A DNA stretch of 25,572 bases from Thermodesulfovibrio sp. (lineage in GTDB: Bacteria > Nitrospirota > Thermodesulfovibrionia > Thermodesulfovibrionales > JdFR-85), in NCBI GenBank assembly GCA_027050975.1, contig JALUAR010000029.1, forward strand, positions 1 to 25,572, read 5' to 3'. Under the pieces are notes generated by a model. That model did no database searches. It saw nothing but the letters and a program-made list of their open reading frames with translations, and was not told the origin of the DNA. Numbering within the stretch: the stretch's first letter is position 1; the number at the start of each line of letters is the position of its first letter. Below are positions 6,501 to 15,095 of this stretch, piece after piece. Both the position numbers and the translations under genes were made by a program.

Positions 6501-8534
6501 ATGGGAAAGTTCGTCAAACAGTTTGGTAGCCTTCGGTTCCGGCTTCTGTTTATTGTGCTTTCCATACTCCTCACAGGAGGCATTGTACTAAGCCTTTACA
6601 ACTACATAAAGGCAAAGAATCAGATAATGAAGGTTGCCTCGGCAAGCATTCAGACATTCAATGAGATTTTTAACAATGAGATAGTTGTTAAGGGGCAGGA
6701 TCTCTCCATGGCCATGGAAACACTTCTGAGAAACAGGGATATCATAAGCGCCTTCGCCTCGGAGGATAGAGAAAAACTTGCCTCCCTGACCGTTGATTTT
6801 TACAAAAAGGTACTCAAGCCCAAATATGGCATAGCCCAGTTCCAGTTTCACAAGCCACCGGCAATCAGTTTTCTTAGAGTCCATAAACCTCAAAAGTTCG
6901 GAGACGATCTTTCTGCGTTCAGAAAAACAGTTGTAGCCGCAAACAGAGATTTGAAACCCGTTGTAGGTCTGGAGGTGGGACGTGCAGGTCCAGGGCTACG
7001 GGTGGTTTATCCTGTTTACTATGAAGGCAGGCATATCGGCAGTGTAGAGTTCGGAGCAAGTATTAATAATATCCTTCTTGCAGCAAAGGATACAACCAGG
7101 ACCGAATATGCCGTAGGTATCCGTGAGGATGTCTTTAAGGCAGCACGAAGATTTAAAAACAAGGAAACTGATGTTGTAAAGGATGGAATGATCTTTTATG
7201 CCTTCTCTGACAAGACAGTAGGAGAAATGATTAAGAATTTAGACCTTTCCGGCAATGATGAAGATCCGGTAGAGATAAGTTCTCGTTTCTACATCAAAAA
7301 GGCCCTTCCAATAAAAGACTACTCCGAACAGACTATCGGCCATGTCCTTGTGCTCAAGGATATAACCGAACTTATAAAGGCTAACAAGAGAGACGTGCTC
7401 TACACGACCATAATATTTATTGTCTCCGCTCTTCTTATTTCAATGCTAATATTTCTTTTGCTAAAACAATCCGTTCTGACGCCCCTTTCCAAAATGTGTA
7501 ACCTGCTAGGCAATGCAGACTTCACGGACGATATTGAACTTGATGTGGTGGACGAGTTAAAAGACCTGGTAACCCAGTTCAACAAGCTAAGGGCAAAGTT
7601 CATCTCCTTTTTCGCCAGAACATCCAGCGATATAAACCATCTATCTGAAAGGGTAAACAACCTCTACGAGACCGCTGAACATATGCACTCACTCGCACAA
7701 CAACAGAAGACCCAGGTCGAACAGATAGCAACCTCCTCTGTTGAGATGTCTCAAACAATTATAGATATGGCCAAGAATGCCTCAGAGGCATCAGAGGCTA
7801 CAAAGGAATCCAATACACTGGCTGAAGATGGAAATAAAGCGGTTGAGAAATCGGTACTCAGCATACAGGAGCTTGCCGAAAAGGTTAGTACCGCTGCACA
7901 GAGTATGGAGGGGCTTGGCAAACGTTCCGAGGAGATCGGAGAGATACTCTCTGTTATTCAGGACATTGCAGACCAGACCAACCTCCTTGCCCTTAATGCA
8001 GCCATTGAGGCAGCAAGGGCAGGTGAGCAGGGAAGAGGCTTTGCAGTTGTTGCCGATGAGGTCAGAAAACTTGCTGAAAAGACTGCCAGAGCAACCATGG
8101 AGATAGAGGAAAAGATAAGGGCAATACAGAGAGAGGTTAAACAGTCCATAATAATAATGGAAGAGGGTAAGTCCATGGCCGAAGAGACCGTCACAATGGC
8201 TCAACAGGCCTCCGGTTCATTAAATCAGATAGTAAACAGCTCCGACAAGGTAATGGATATGGTTCAACGAATCGCAACCGCAACAGAGGAACAGTCCTCT
8301 GCAGCTGAGCAGATAAGCCAGAGTATGGAACGTATCTCCTTAGACATTGAAACGACAACAGGATTGATTGAACAGGTTAACAATGCTGCTCGTGAAATAT
8401 CAGAGCTTGCAACATCACTGGCACAGGCAATCTCAGTTTTTAAAACCAGTGAAAGCTCTTTAAACAGTACAGAAAGGGAACCAGAGCAAAAGCCTGTTAC
8501 AGACACTGTAGAGGCCGGGGCCGTTACAGTCTGA
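6501..8534 (+). CDS. Methyl-accepting chemotaxis protein with double Cache (dCache_3-like) sensor
   Basis: This membrane chemoreceptor has 677 residues. Transmembrane helix 1 is at about 13-33. The periplasmic sensor (about 35-295) contains FHKPPAISFLRVHKPQKFGDDLSAFR and GLEVGRAGPGLRVVYPV, typical of the dCache_3 family. Helix 2 is at about 300-322, followed by a HAMP-like linker (PLSKM onward). A long helical signalling domain follows, with the conserved hairpin NLLALNAAIEAARAGEQGRG (about 494-513) that contacts CheA and CheW. Flanking Gln/Glu-rich heptads are likely methylation sites. The acidic C-terminal tail lacks a CheR-binding pentapeptide. AGGAGGT eight bases before the ATG fixes the start. 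The ligand is unknown. It is expressed from its own FliA-type promoter, and its last 11 bases overlap the convergent livF gene. Confidence 0.95.
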   Translation: MGKFVKQFGSLRFRLLFIVLSILLTGGIVLSLYNYIKAKNQIMKVASASIQTFNEIFNNEIVVKGQDLSMAMETLLRNRDIISAFASEDREKLASLTVDFYKKVLKPKYGIAQFQFHKPPAISFLRVHKPQKFGDDLSAFRKTVVAANRDLKPVVGLEVGRAGPGLRVVYPVYYEGRHIGSVEFGASINNILLAAKDTTRTEYAVGIREDVFKAARRFKNKETDVVKDGMIFYAFSDKTVGEMIKNLDLSGNDEDPVEISSRFYIKKALPIKDYSEQTIGHVLVLKDITELIKANKRDVLYTTIIFIVSALLISMLIFLLLKQSVLTPLSKMCNLLGNADFTDDIELDVVDELKDLVTQFNKLRAKFISFFARTSSDINHLSERVNNLYETAEHMHSLAQQQKTQVEQIATSSVEMSQTIIDMAKNASEASEATKESNTLAEDGNKAVEKSVLSIQELAEKVSTAAQSMEGLGKRSEEIGEILSVIQDIADQTNLLALNAAIEAARAGEQGRGFAVVADEVRKLAEKTARATMEIEEKIRAIQREVKQSIIIMEEGKSMAEETVTMAQQASGSLNQIVNSSDKVMDMVQRIATATEEQSSAAEQISQSMERISLDIETTTGLIEQVNNAAREISELATSLAQAISVFKTSESSLNSTEREPEQKPVTDTVEAGAVTV

Positions 8535-9261
8535 TCTCTGAGTCCAGATCCCTTCCCAGATATGCACGCTGAACATCCCGATTCTCCAGGAGATCCTCAG
8601 AAGGTCCCTGGAGCACAATTCTACCGGTCTCAAGCACATAACCTCTGTCGGCAACGGAAAGAGCAGCCTTGGCATTCTGTTCGACTAACAATACGGTTTT
8701 ACCTTCATCTCTCAGCTGTGAAATAATCTTAAAGATCTCCTTTACCACAAGCGGAGCCAATCCCATTGAAGGCTCATCCATCATGATAAGTTCGGGCCCT
8801 GACATAAGGGCTCGAGCAATTGCCAGCATCTGCTGCTCTCCTCCGGAAAGGGTACCGGCAAGCTGCCCTTCGCGCTCCTTTAGACGGGGAAAGGTCTCGT
8901 ATATCCTTTCCAACTCCCTGTCCACAAGACTTTTCTGTCTTCTTTTATAACGAACATAGGCCCCAAGAAGAAGATTCTCCCGTACCGTCATTGTTGAGAA
9001 AACCTGTCTTCCCTCCGGCACCAGGGCACAGCCTGAGAAGACAATCCTCTCTGCAGGACATCCGGCAATGGGCTGTTTCTTAAACAGTATCTCTCCAGAA
9101 CGTGGTTTCAGAAGTCCTGCTATGGTTTTCAGCAGGGTGGTCTTTCCTGCTCCATTTGCACCTATTATAGTCACTATCTCACCGGGATCAACATGGATAC
9201 TCACCTTATGAAGCACTTTAAGTCTTCCGTAACCGGCCTCTACGTTTCTCAATCTAAGCAT
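8524..9261 (-). CDS. livF: Branched-chain amino acid-type ABC transporter ATPase LivF
   Basis: This is the second ATPase of a Liv (HAAT) importer. It shows Walker A GANGAGKTT (about 34-42), the Q-loop region with LVPEGRQVF that is characteristic of LivF, the signature LSGGEQQMLAIARALM, Walker B LIMMDEPSMGLAP and the H-loop region LLVEQNA. About 245 residues is the normal size. Two adjacent ATGs (9264 and 9261) follow GGGAG. I prefer the second for spacing. It overlaps the end of livG. It is the last gene of the operon and its end overlaps the end of the convergent chemoreceptor gene by 11 bases, with no terminator hairpin between them. Confidence 0.95.
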   Translation of the reverse strand: MLRLRNVEAGYGRLKVLHKVSIHVDPGEIVTIIGANGAGKTTLLKTIAGLLKPRSGEILFKKQPIAGCPAERIVFSGCALVPEGRQVFSTMTVRENLLLGAYVRYKRRQKSLVDRELERIYETFPRLKEREGQLAGTLSGGEQQMLAIARALMSGPELIMMDEPSMGLAPLVVKEIFKIISQLRDEGKTVLLVEQNAKAALSVADRGYVLETGRIVLQGPSEDLLENRDVQRAYLGRDLDSEIRL

Positions 9262-10018
9262 CATCCTCTCCCAGATAAACCCTTATCACCTCTTCGTTCT
9301 TCTGTATGGCAAGAGGTACATCCTCTGCTATCTTTTCACCATAGCTGAGAACCACAATCTCATCGGATATATTCATTACAAGACTCATATCATGCTCAAC
9401 TATAAGCACAGTCACTCCCATATCTCGTATCTTCGTAATAAGCCTGGCAATATCTGCTGTCTCACGCATATTCAGTCCTGCTGCCGGTTCATCAAGCAGC
9501 ATCAGCTTCGGCTCCAGAGCCAGAGCCCTTGCCAGTTCCACAATCCGTTGCTGGCCATAGGCAAGGCTTACAGCCTCCTTGTCAGCAAGATCGGCAATAC
9601 CTATTATTTCCAGTATCTCGAAAGTCTTCTGTCTTACGCCTTTTTCTTCCCTGCGTGTCCAGGGCATATTCAGCATTCCGGCAAAAAAACCTGACCTGCT
9701 GTGTATATGTCTGCCCATCATGACATTCTCAAGTACCGTCATCCCGGGAAAGAGTCTCAGATGCTGAAATGTACGGGAGACTCCCCGATGGGCGATCTGA
9801 AAAGGCTCAAGCCCCTGAATCTCCTCGTTCTTGAATATTATCTTTCCGCTGTCAGGCTTAAGTACTCCAGAGATGAGATTAAAAAGCGTGGTCTTACCAG
9901 CACCGTTCGGTCCGATTACCGCCTTTATAATACCCTCTCGGACCGTAAAACTTACATTACTGACAGCCTTCAACCCTCCGAAGCTTTTGCTCAACCCCTT
10001 TACATCAAGAAGCACCAT
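9254..10018 (-). CDS. livG: Branched-chain amino acid-type ABC transporter ATPase LivG
   Basis: This is the first ATPase of the Liv-type importer. Walker A is GPNGAGKTT (about 36-44). The stretch RTFQHLRLFPGMTVLENVMMGRH is the LivG-type Q-loop region. The signature is the variant LAYGQQRIVELARALA (usual LSYGQQRRLEIARAL), Walker B is LMLLDEPAAGLN, and the H-loop is LIVEHDM. Start choice is between GTG at 10021 and ATG at 10018. GGAGG is close upstream within the livM end and favours the ATG. It overlaps livM by 14 bases, so the products are made in coupled fashion, as expected for a heterodimeric ATPase. Confidence 0.95.
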   Translation of the reverse strand: MVLLDVKGLSKSFGGLKAVSNVSFTVREGIIKAVIGPNGAGKTTLFNLISGVLKPDSGKIIFKNEEIQGLEPFQIAHRGVSRTFQHLRLFPGMTVLENVMMGRHIHSRSGFFAGMLNMPWTRREEKGVRQKTFEILEIIGIADLADKEAVSLAYGQQRIVELARALALEPKLMLLDEPAAGLNMRETADIARLITKIRDMGVTVLIVEHDMSLVMNISDEIVVLSYGEKIAEDVPLAIQKNEEVIRVYLGEDDA

Positions 10019-11087
10019 CACTGCCCTCCGAGGGTTTGAATCGCAGGAGTCTCTGTATATTCTTCATAACAGGCAACCTCAGTATCCCTTCCGGTGCAAA
10101 AAGCATGATTACAATCAGAATGGCACCGAAGACAGCATCATCATAGGAACCGAAATAACCTCTCAAAGAGAGAAAGTTCAGAACTGCTGCCATGGTTAAG
10201 GCTCCCCATATACTGGCCATACCACCTGCTGCTACAATTGCTACGTATCTTACTGACTTCATAACAGATGCCTCTGACGGCCCGATTCCTCCGTTAAAAT
10301 GCGTGAGAAACACACCTGCCGTGGCTGCAAAAACAGCACTTAATATGAAGGTCTTAAGTTTATACTCCGCTGTGTTTACACCCATGGCATCTGCTGCGTC
10401 TTCGGCACCATGGATGGCCCTGAGCGCTCTTCCCACCCTCGAGTCTATAAGATTCAGCAGCAGTAGCACAGCCACTATAACAATCACCCAGGCAATATAG
10501 TAGTTTTGTATCCTCATTGACATGTCTCCGCTTACTTCAATGCCCGGCAGCAGTCCGAAGGCTGGAACATCAGAGATACCATCAGCCTCTCCGAAAAGAG
10601 GGGTACCAAGTACTATGCGATAGATAATAATTCCAAATCCCAGTGTTGCCATTGCCAGATAATGGCCTTTCAGTTTAAGAACAGGTATACCGATAACATA
10701 GGCCACTGCCACTGTGATAGCGATTGCAAGGAGGAATGCAATCCAGGGATGAAGGTTCAGAATCTGGCCTCCGTAAAGATCCTCCCTCATCTGTAGCATT
10801 CCCATGGATGCCATAACCTTTACAATGGCTTTCTCTTTGTATGGAATCAGGTTATATGTTGTAAGTACGGCAGATGTGTATCCTCCAATGGCAAAGAAAC
10901 CGGCATGTCCCAGGGAGATCTGCCCTGCATACCCCATAAGAAGGGTTAGCCCCAGGATTACAAGACTGTAGTAAGCTGCCATTGTCAGCTGTGTTAAATA
11001 ATAGGTGGTATCGGTGATTTGAGTGATCACCTGTACAGCAACCACAAAGATTGAGAGCAATGTAATATGCAGATACCTTCCTCTCAT
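10005..11087 (-). CDS. livM: Branched-chain amino acid-type ABC transporter permease LivM
   Basis: This inner-membrane permease of 360 residues has about nine to ten hydrophobic segments. Family marks are GYAGQISLGHAGFFAIGGYTSA near the N-terminus, LKGHYLAMATLGFG, and the cytoplasmic coupling loop GRALRAIHGAEDAADAMGVN that contacts the ATPases. It ends with LFAPEGILRL. A soluble insertion of about 30 residues (roughly 82-112) lies between the second and third membrane segments, making it somewhat longer than many LivM proteins. The start codon shares one base with the livH stop, and the end overlaps livG. Confidence 0.95.
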   Translation of the reverse strand: MRGRYLHITLLSIFVVAVQVITQITDTTYYLTQLTMAAYYSLVILGLTLLMGYAGQISLGHAGFFAIGGYTSAVLTTYNLIPYKEKAIVKVMASMGMLQMREDLYGGQILNLHPWIAFLLAIAITVAVAYVIGIPVLKLKGHYLAMATLGFGIIIYRIVLGTPLFGEADGISDVPAFGLLPGIEVSGDMSMRIQNYYIAWVIVIVAVLLLLNLIDSRVGRALRAIHGAEDAADAMGVNTAEYKLKTFILSAVFAATAGVFLTHFNGGIGPSEASVMKSVRYVAIVAAGGMASIWGALTMAAVLNFLSLRGYFGSYDDAVFGAILIVIMLFAPEGILRLPVMKNIQRLLRFKPSEGSDGAS

Positions 11088-11977
11088 CAGAACTCCTTAA
11101 GCGTCATCTCTTCTTTGCTACCAAAAAGCCCGCCTGGACGGAGGAAGAGAATTAAAAGCAGTATGGATATTGAAATAGCATCCTTATAAGCTGTAGGCAT
11201 AATCCATATACTGAAGGATTCGATCGTTCCAAGCAGCAGGCCTGCTACAACTGCAGCCATACTATTGCCAAGTCCACCCAGTATTGCCACGGTAAAACCT
11301 TTAATTGCAAGCCCTGTTCCCATGTTGTACTGACTGTATGTTATGGGTGAGACAACACAGCCTGCCACCGCTCCTATGCCTGCACTCAGCATAAAGGAGA
11401 GGGTGACCATGTTCTTTGCATTTATTCCGCAAAGCCTTGCCGCCTCTCTGTTTGCAGCACATGCACGCATCTGCCTGCCCACCATGGTAAATTTAAAAAA
11501 TGCCTGAAGGATAAGTACCATCACCGTACACACCCCGATAACCCAGAGCACCTGTGGTGAAATATGGACTCCACCAAAAGAGATGGAGCTGACCTCATTA
11601 CCGGTAAAGTACGGAAGGGCCCTGACATTTTCTCCCCAGATAGCAAGAGCTACCTCACGTATAAGGATGGACAGTCCTATGGTGATAATAATCATTCTGA
11701 GCACAGAGGGTGAGTCAAGCCATCGAATAAACAGGATCTCTATAAGTGCACCAATGAGCATGGTGATTATAACTGCAAGAATGATTGCCAGAAGAAGGGG
11801 CATATAGGGTGTGAGAGATATGGCTATCATGCTACCAAGCATGACAAATTCACCCTGGGCAAAGTTTATAATGCCTGTTGTGTTGTAAATAATATTAAAA
11901 CCTATGGCAACGATTGCGTAGATGATGCCATAGGTTATACCGGCCACGATATACTGGAAAAAGAGTTCTACGCTCAT
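11087..11977 (-). CDS. livH: Branched-chain amino acid-type ABC transporter permease LivH
   Basis: This is the partner permease of LivM, with 296 residues and about eight membrane helices. Family marks are GITYGIIYAIVAIGFNIIYNTTGIINFAQGEFVMLG near the N-terminus, the coupling loop GRQMRACAANREAARLCGIN, and KGFTVAILGGLGNSMAAVVAGLLLG near the C-terminus. Together LivH and LivM form the membrane channel of the importer. It is separated from livK by 98 bases that contain a strong hairpin, the only long gap inside the liv part of the operon. Confidence 0.95.
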   Translation of the reverse strand: MSVELFFQYIVAGITYGIIYAIVAIGFNIIYNTTGIINFAQGEFVMLGSMIAISLTPYMPLLLAIILAVIITMLIGALIEILFIRWLDSPSVLRMIIITIGLSILIREVALAIWGENVRALPYFTGNEVSSISFGGVHISPQVLWVIGVCTVMVLILQAFFKFTMVGRQMRACAANREAARLCGINAKNMVTLSFMLSAGIGAVAGCVVSPITYSQYNMGTGLAIKGFTVAILGGLGNSMAAVVAGLLLGTIESFSIWIMPTAYKDAISISILLLILFLRPGGLFGSKEEMTLKEF

Positions 11978-12016
11978 GAAGAAATGATGATTCCTTACTG
12001 GCTGATTATCTGATCA

Positions 12017-12050
12017 GACAGTGGGGTGTACCGCATTACACCCCACTGTC
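12017..12050 (-). other. Perfect 14-bp hairpin between livK and livH
   Basis: GACAGTGGGGTGTA (12017-12030) and TACACCCCACTGTC (12037-12050) are perfect inverted repeats around a six-base loop (CCGCAT). The hairpin lies 25 bases after the livK stop in the direction of transcription. No T-run follows on the minus strand, so it is not a classical intrinsic terminator. Position and stability fit an mRNA-protecting or partly terminating element that keeps the binding-protein message more abundant than the permease and ATPase messages, as known for other binding-protein operons. That function is inferred. Confidence 0.7.
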
Positions 12051-12075
12051 ATTTAAAAAGTTTTGGTTGGAGTGT

Positions 12076-13221
12076 TTATTTGTTCTCCAGCAATACAAAT
12101 TTTCCGTTCTTCACTGTCAGCATCTCAAAGGAGTCGATATCGAGACCATTGTGATCCTGAGGAGAAAAGTTGAAGATACCGCCTGTTCCTACAAATCCCT
12201 TCATGTTCTCTATTGCATCCCTTACCTTCTCCTTGTCAAAACCTGCCTTCTTGATTGCATTTACAAGAATCATAAATGCATCATAGGCATGACCTCCAAA
12301 GGTGCTTGCCTCCTCATGATATCTGGATTCATAATCCCTTTTATACTTTATCAGCACAGGCTTCTGAGGGTGATTATCCGGCAGCATATCTGCAACAAGG
12401 AGCCTTCCGGCAGGAAAGATTATCCCCTCTGCAGCTGCCCCGGCAGCCTTAACATACTTGATGTTTCCAAAGCCATGGCTCTGGAACAGGGGAACATTCA
12501 GCCCTATCTGCTTCATATTCTTTGCAATTATTGCCTGGGCAGGAACGATTGACCAGTTGACCACAGCCTCCACATTCTTTGCCTTCAGCTTTGTAACAAG
12601 GGCGGTCAGGTCTGTTGCCTTCTTATCATAGACCTCACTGATAACTATCTCGATGCCATACTCTGGAGCAAGTTTCTCAAGCTGTGCCTTTCCTGCCTTT
12701 CCAAAGCCGGTATTTCCTACAACCACTCCGATCCTCTTGATACCCATCTTCTGCATCTGCATGTATATTTTGCGTGCTGCAAAACTGTCCTTCTGAGGGG
12801 TTTTAAAGACATACTTGGCAACAGGGTTGACAATCAACTCGGCTGCCGCACAGGATATACATATTGTCTTTGACTTCTCGCAGATATTTTTGATCTTAAG
12901 GGTCTCACCGCTTGTTGAGGGTCCGATGATTGCAAATACCTTTTCTTCTTCTATCAACTGTTTGGCAAAAGAGATAGCCTTTTCCGGGCTTGCTCCGGAG
13001 TCCTTAATTATCAACTCGATCTTCTTTCCGTTAATGCCTCCCTGTGAGTTAATCTCTTCGGCAAGCATCTGAAGTGTTTTTGCCTCGGGAGCACCAAGAA
13101 AGGATGCAGGCCCTGTAACAGCAAGTATAGCACCAATCTTGATTGTGTCCTTAGCAAGTGCGGGTGTGACTACTATGGAAAAGATGAACAATGCCAGAAT
13201 TAATACCCTGAAAACCCTCAT
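12076..13221 (-). CDS. livK: Periplasmic amino/aryl-acid binding protein of Liv-type ABC transporter
   Basis: This solute-binding protein of 381 residues starts with a clear signal peptide (MRVFRVLILALFIFSIVVTP, cut near ALA-KD). The mature part is a Peripla_BP_6 type I fold (IKIGAILAVTGPASFLG, GGINGKKIELIIKDSG, FAIIGPSTSGETL). AAAGGAGG lies seven bases before the ATG at 13221. A second possible start, ATG at 13257 behind GGAGGT, would add 12 charged residues before the signal peptide. The longest frame, to 13308, runs into the ACT gene and is unlikely. The ligand is not certain: Liv-type proteins beside iorAB and paaK may bind aromatic or branched-chain amino acids or aryl carboxylates rather than leucine. 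Confidence 0.9.
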   Translation of the reverse strand: MRVFRVLILALFIFSIVVTPALAKDTIKIGAILAVTGPASFLGAPEAKTLQMLAEEINSQGGINGKKIELIIKDSGASPEKAISFAKQLIEEEKVFAIIGPSTSGETLKIKNICEKSKTICISCAAAELIVNPVAKYVFKTPQKDSFAARKIYMQMQKMGIKRIGVVVGNTGFGKAGKAQLEKLAPEYGIEIVISEVYDKKATDLTALVTKLKAKNVEAVVNWSIVPAQAIIAKNMKQIGLNVPLFQSHGFGNIKYVKAAGAAAEGIIFPAGRLLVADMLPDNHPQKPVLIKYKRDYESRYHEEASTFGGHAYDAFMILVNAIKKAGFDKEKVRDAIENMKGFVGTGGIFNFSPQDHNGLDIDSFEMLTVKNGKFVLLENK

Positions 13222-13285
13222 ACCAAACCTCCTTTTTTCGTTGATTGATTCGGTCATATATCTTTCTACCTCCGGCACAAGCCCT

Positions 13286-13717
13286 TTACAGGGCATAAAC
13301 CTCCTCACCCTTCAGTATCCTTACGCCAGCCTCCTGAAGGGCGGCGATTGCCTTTTCCAGTTCATCAAACCTGAAGATGATGATGGCGTTCTCGCCGCTA
13401 CTCTGAACAAAGGCATACATATACTCCACATTGATATCCTTTCCCTCCAGGGCCTCAAGTATCCCTGCCAGTCCGCCTGGTCTGTCAGGCACCTCTATTG
13501 CAACAACCTCTGTTTTACCTACTGTAAAGCCGTTTTCCTTGAGAACAGCCTTTGCCTTTTCTGTATCATTAACAATAAGACGGAGGATTCCGAAGTCAGA
13601 GGTATCGGCAAGAGAGAGAGCCCTTATGTTGATGCCTGCCTGAGACAGTATCCTCGTCACCTCAGCAAGTCTGCCGGACTTATTCTCCAGAAAAATGGAT
13701 ATCTGTTCTACCTTCAT
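13286..13717 (-). CDS. Tandem ACT domain amino-acid-binding protein
   Basis: This small protein of 143 residues is made of two ACT domains: about 1-68, starting VEQISIFLENKSGRLAEVTRILSQAGINIRAL, and about 70-140, with VVAIEVPDRPGGLAGILEALEGKDINVEYMYAF. ACT domains bind amino acids at domain interfaces. Stand-alone tandem ACT proteins of this kind are commonly found beside phenylacetate-CoA ligase and ior genes. A role as sensor or allosteric partner of PaaK or IorAB is inferred, not shown. AAAGGAGG five bases before the ATG supports the start, 12 bases after the paaK stop. Confidence 0.9.
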   Translation of the reverse strand: MKVEQISIFLENKSGRLAEVTRILSQAGINIRALSLADTSDFGILRLIVNDTEKAKAVLKENGFTVGKTEVVAIEVPDRPGGLAGILEALEGKDINVEYMYAFVQSSGENAIIIFRFDELEKAIAALQEAGVRILKGEEVYAL

Positions 13718-13729
13718 AAAGGCCTCCTT

Positions 13730-15031
13730 TCAGATCTTTCTTTTGTCAATAACCCTCTTGGCCTTACCTTCGCTACGCTGGATAGTCTTAGGCTCAACAA
13801 GTCTCACCTTGCATGAAACACTGAGGGTCTCCTTCATCTCCTGCTCAATCCTCTTTGCAAGCCCCTCAAGCACCTTGATTTCGTCGGAGAAGATATCCTC
13901 GCTTACCTCTACCTGAACCTCCATCACATCCAGGGCTCCCTCCCTGTCAACGATTATCTGGTAGTGAGGCTCCACACCTTCAACACTCATCAGAACATGT
14001 TCTATCTGGGATGGGAAGACATTCACTCCGCGGATAATCAGCATATCGTCGGATCTTCCCGTAACCTTCTCCATCCTGTAGAAGGTTCTGCCACATATAC
14101 AAGGCTCTGTTATCAGCCTTGTTATATCCCTTGTTCTGTAACGGATTACCGGAAATGCCTCCTTTGTTAAGGTAGTGAATACCAGTTCTCCTTTTTCACC
14201 GGGAGGAAGCACCTCACCTGTCTGGGGATCAATAATCTCCGGAATGAAGTGGTCCTCAAAGATATGAAGACCATGTTTTTTCTCAATACATTCAACGGAA
14301 ACTCCTGGCCCCATAATCTCACTCAGTCCGTAAATATCAATAGCATCTATGCCAAGTTTCTTCTCTATCTCCTCCCTCATGTTCTCGCTCCAGGGCTCGG
14401 CTCCGAAGATACCAACCCTGATCTTTAACTCCGAGGAATCAACATTTGTCTCTCTTATCACATCGGCAATATTCAATGCATAGGAGGGGGTACAGGTAAG
14501 TACGGTTGAGCCGAAATCCTTCATAATCATTATCTGTCTCTTTGTATTTCCACCTGAGATGGGAATTACAGTGGCTCCGAGTCTTTCAGCACCGTAGTGG
14601 AAGCCCAGACCTCCTGTAAAGAGCCCGTAACCGTAGGCATTGTGAACAACATCTCCTCTGTGAACCCCGGCACAGGCAAGGGTCCTGGCCATCAACTCGG
14701 CCCATGTGTCAATATCGCGCCTTGTGTAACCGACTACAGTTGGCTTACCTGTGGTACCCGATGAGGCATGTACCCTCACCACCCTTTCAAGTGGAACAGC
14801 AAACATGCCAAAGGGATAATTCTCTCTAAGGTCATCTTTGGTTGTAAAAGGCAACCGTCTCAGATCATCCAGACTCTTTATATCCTCAGGCTTAACACCT
14901 GCCTCATCCATCTTTTTCCTGTATGGTGCAACAGTGGCATACACCCTCTCGACAACTGACTGAAGCCTCTTTAACTGAATGGCCTCTATGGCCTCCCTTG
15001 GCAATGTCTCAAACTCCTCATTCCATATCAT
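13730..15031 (-). CDS. paaK: Phenylacetate-CoA ligase (arylacetate:CoA ligase, AMP-forming)
   Basis: This ANL-superfamily enzyme of 433 residues activates phenylacetate or a related aryl acid with ATP and CoA, via an acyl-AMP. It shows the P-loop SSGTTGKPT (90-98), NAYGYGLFTGGLGFHYGAE, YGLSEIMGPGV (adenylate-binding A5-like motif), YRTRDITRL and GRSDDMLIIRGVNVFPSQIE. The C-terminal domain ends with SEGKAKRVIDKRK, including the adenylation lysine. These are the marks of the PaaK type rather than general acyl-CoA synthetases. AGGAGGT precedes the ATG by eight bases. With iorAB upstream it may activate imported arylacetates, which IorAB can carboxylate reductively to arylpyruvates. Breakdown through phenylacetyl-CoA is less likely because no paa oxygenase genes are present here. 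Confidence 0.93.
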   Translation of the reverse strand: MIWNEEFETLPREAIEAIQLKRLQSVVERVYATVAPYRKKMDEAGVKPEDIKSLDDLRRLPFTTKDDLRENYPFGMFAVPLERVVRVHASSGTTGKPTVVGYTRRDIDTWAELMARTLACAGVHRGDVVHNAYGYGLFTGGLGFHYGAERLGATVIPISGGNTKRQIMIMKDFGSTVLTCTPSYALNIADVIRETNVDSSELKIRVGIFGAEPWSENMREEIEKKLGIDAIDIYGLSEIMGPGVSVECIEKKHGLHIFEDHFIPEIIDPQTGEVLPPGEKGELVFTTLTKEAFPVIRYRTRDITRLITEPCICGRTFYRMEKVTGRSDDMLIIRGVNVFPSQIEHVLMSVEGVEPHYQIIVDREGALDVMEVQVEVSEDIFSDEIKVLEGLAKRIEQEMKETLSVSCKVRLVEPKTIQRSEGKAKRVIDKRKI

Positions 15032-15095
15032 CTCAGGGTACCTCCTGATTTATAAAGTTAACGACATGGCTGAACTGTATTACACAGAAGCGGTT

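Noticed and set aside
12017..12050. Classical Rho-independent terminator between livK and livH
   Set aside because: No T-run follows the stem on the transcribed strand, so it is described as a hairpin instead.
12067..12552. Long plus-strand open frame opposite the livK-like gene, and many similar long antisense frames over liv, ior and rfb genes
   Set aside because: They lie opposite well-supported genes, lack ribosome-binding sites and show no recognisable protein features.
13222..13308. Longest livK frame from 13308
   Set aside because: It would overlap the ACT gene and put 29 residues in front of a good signal peptide.
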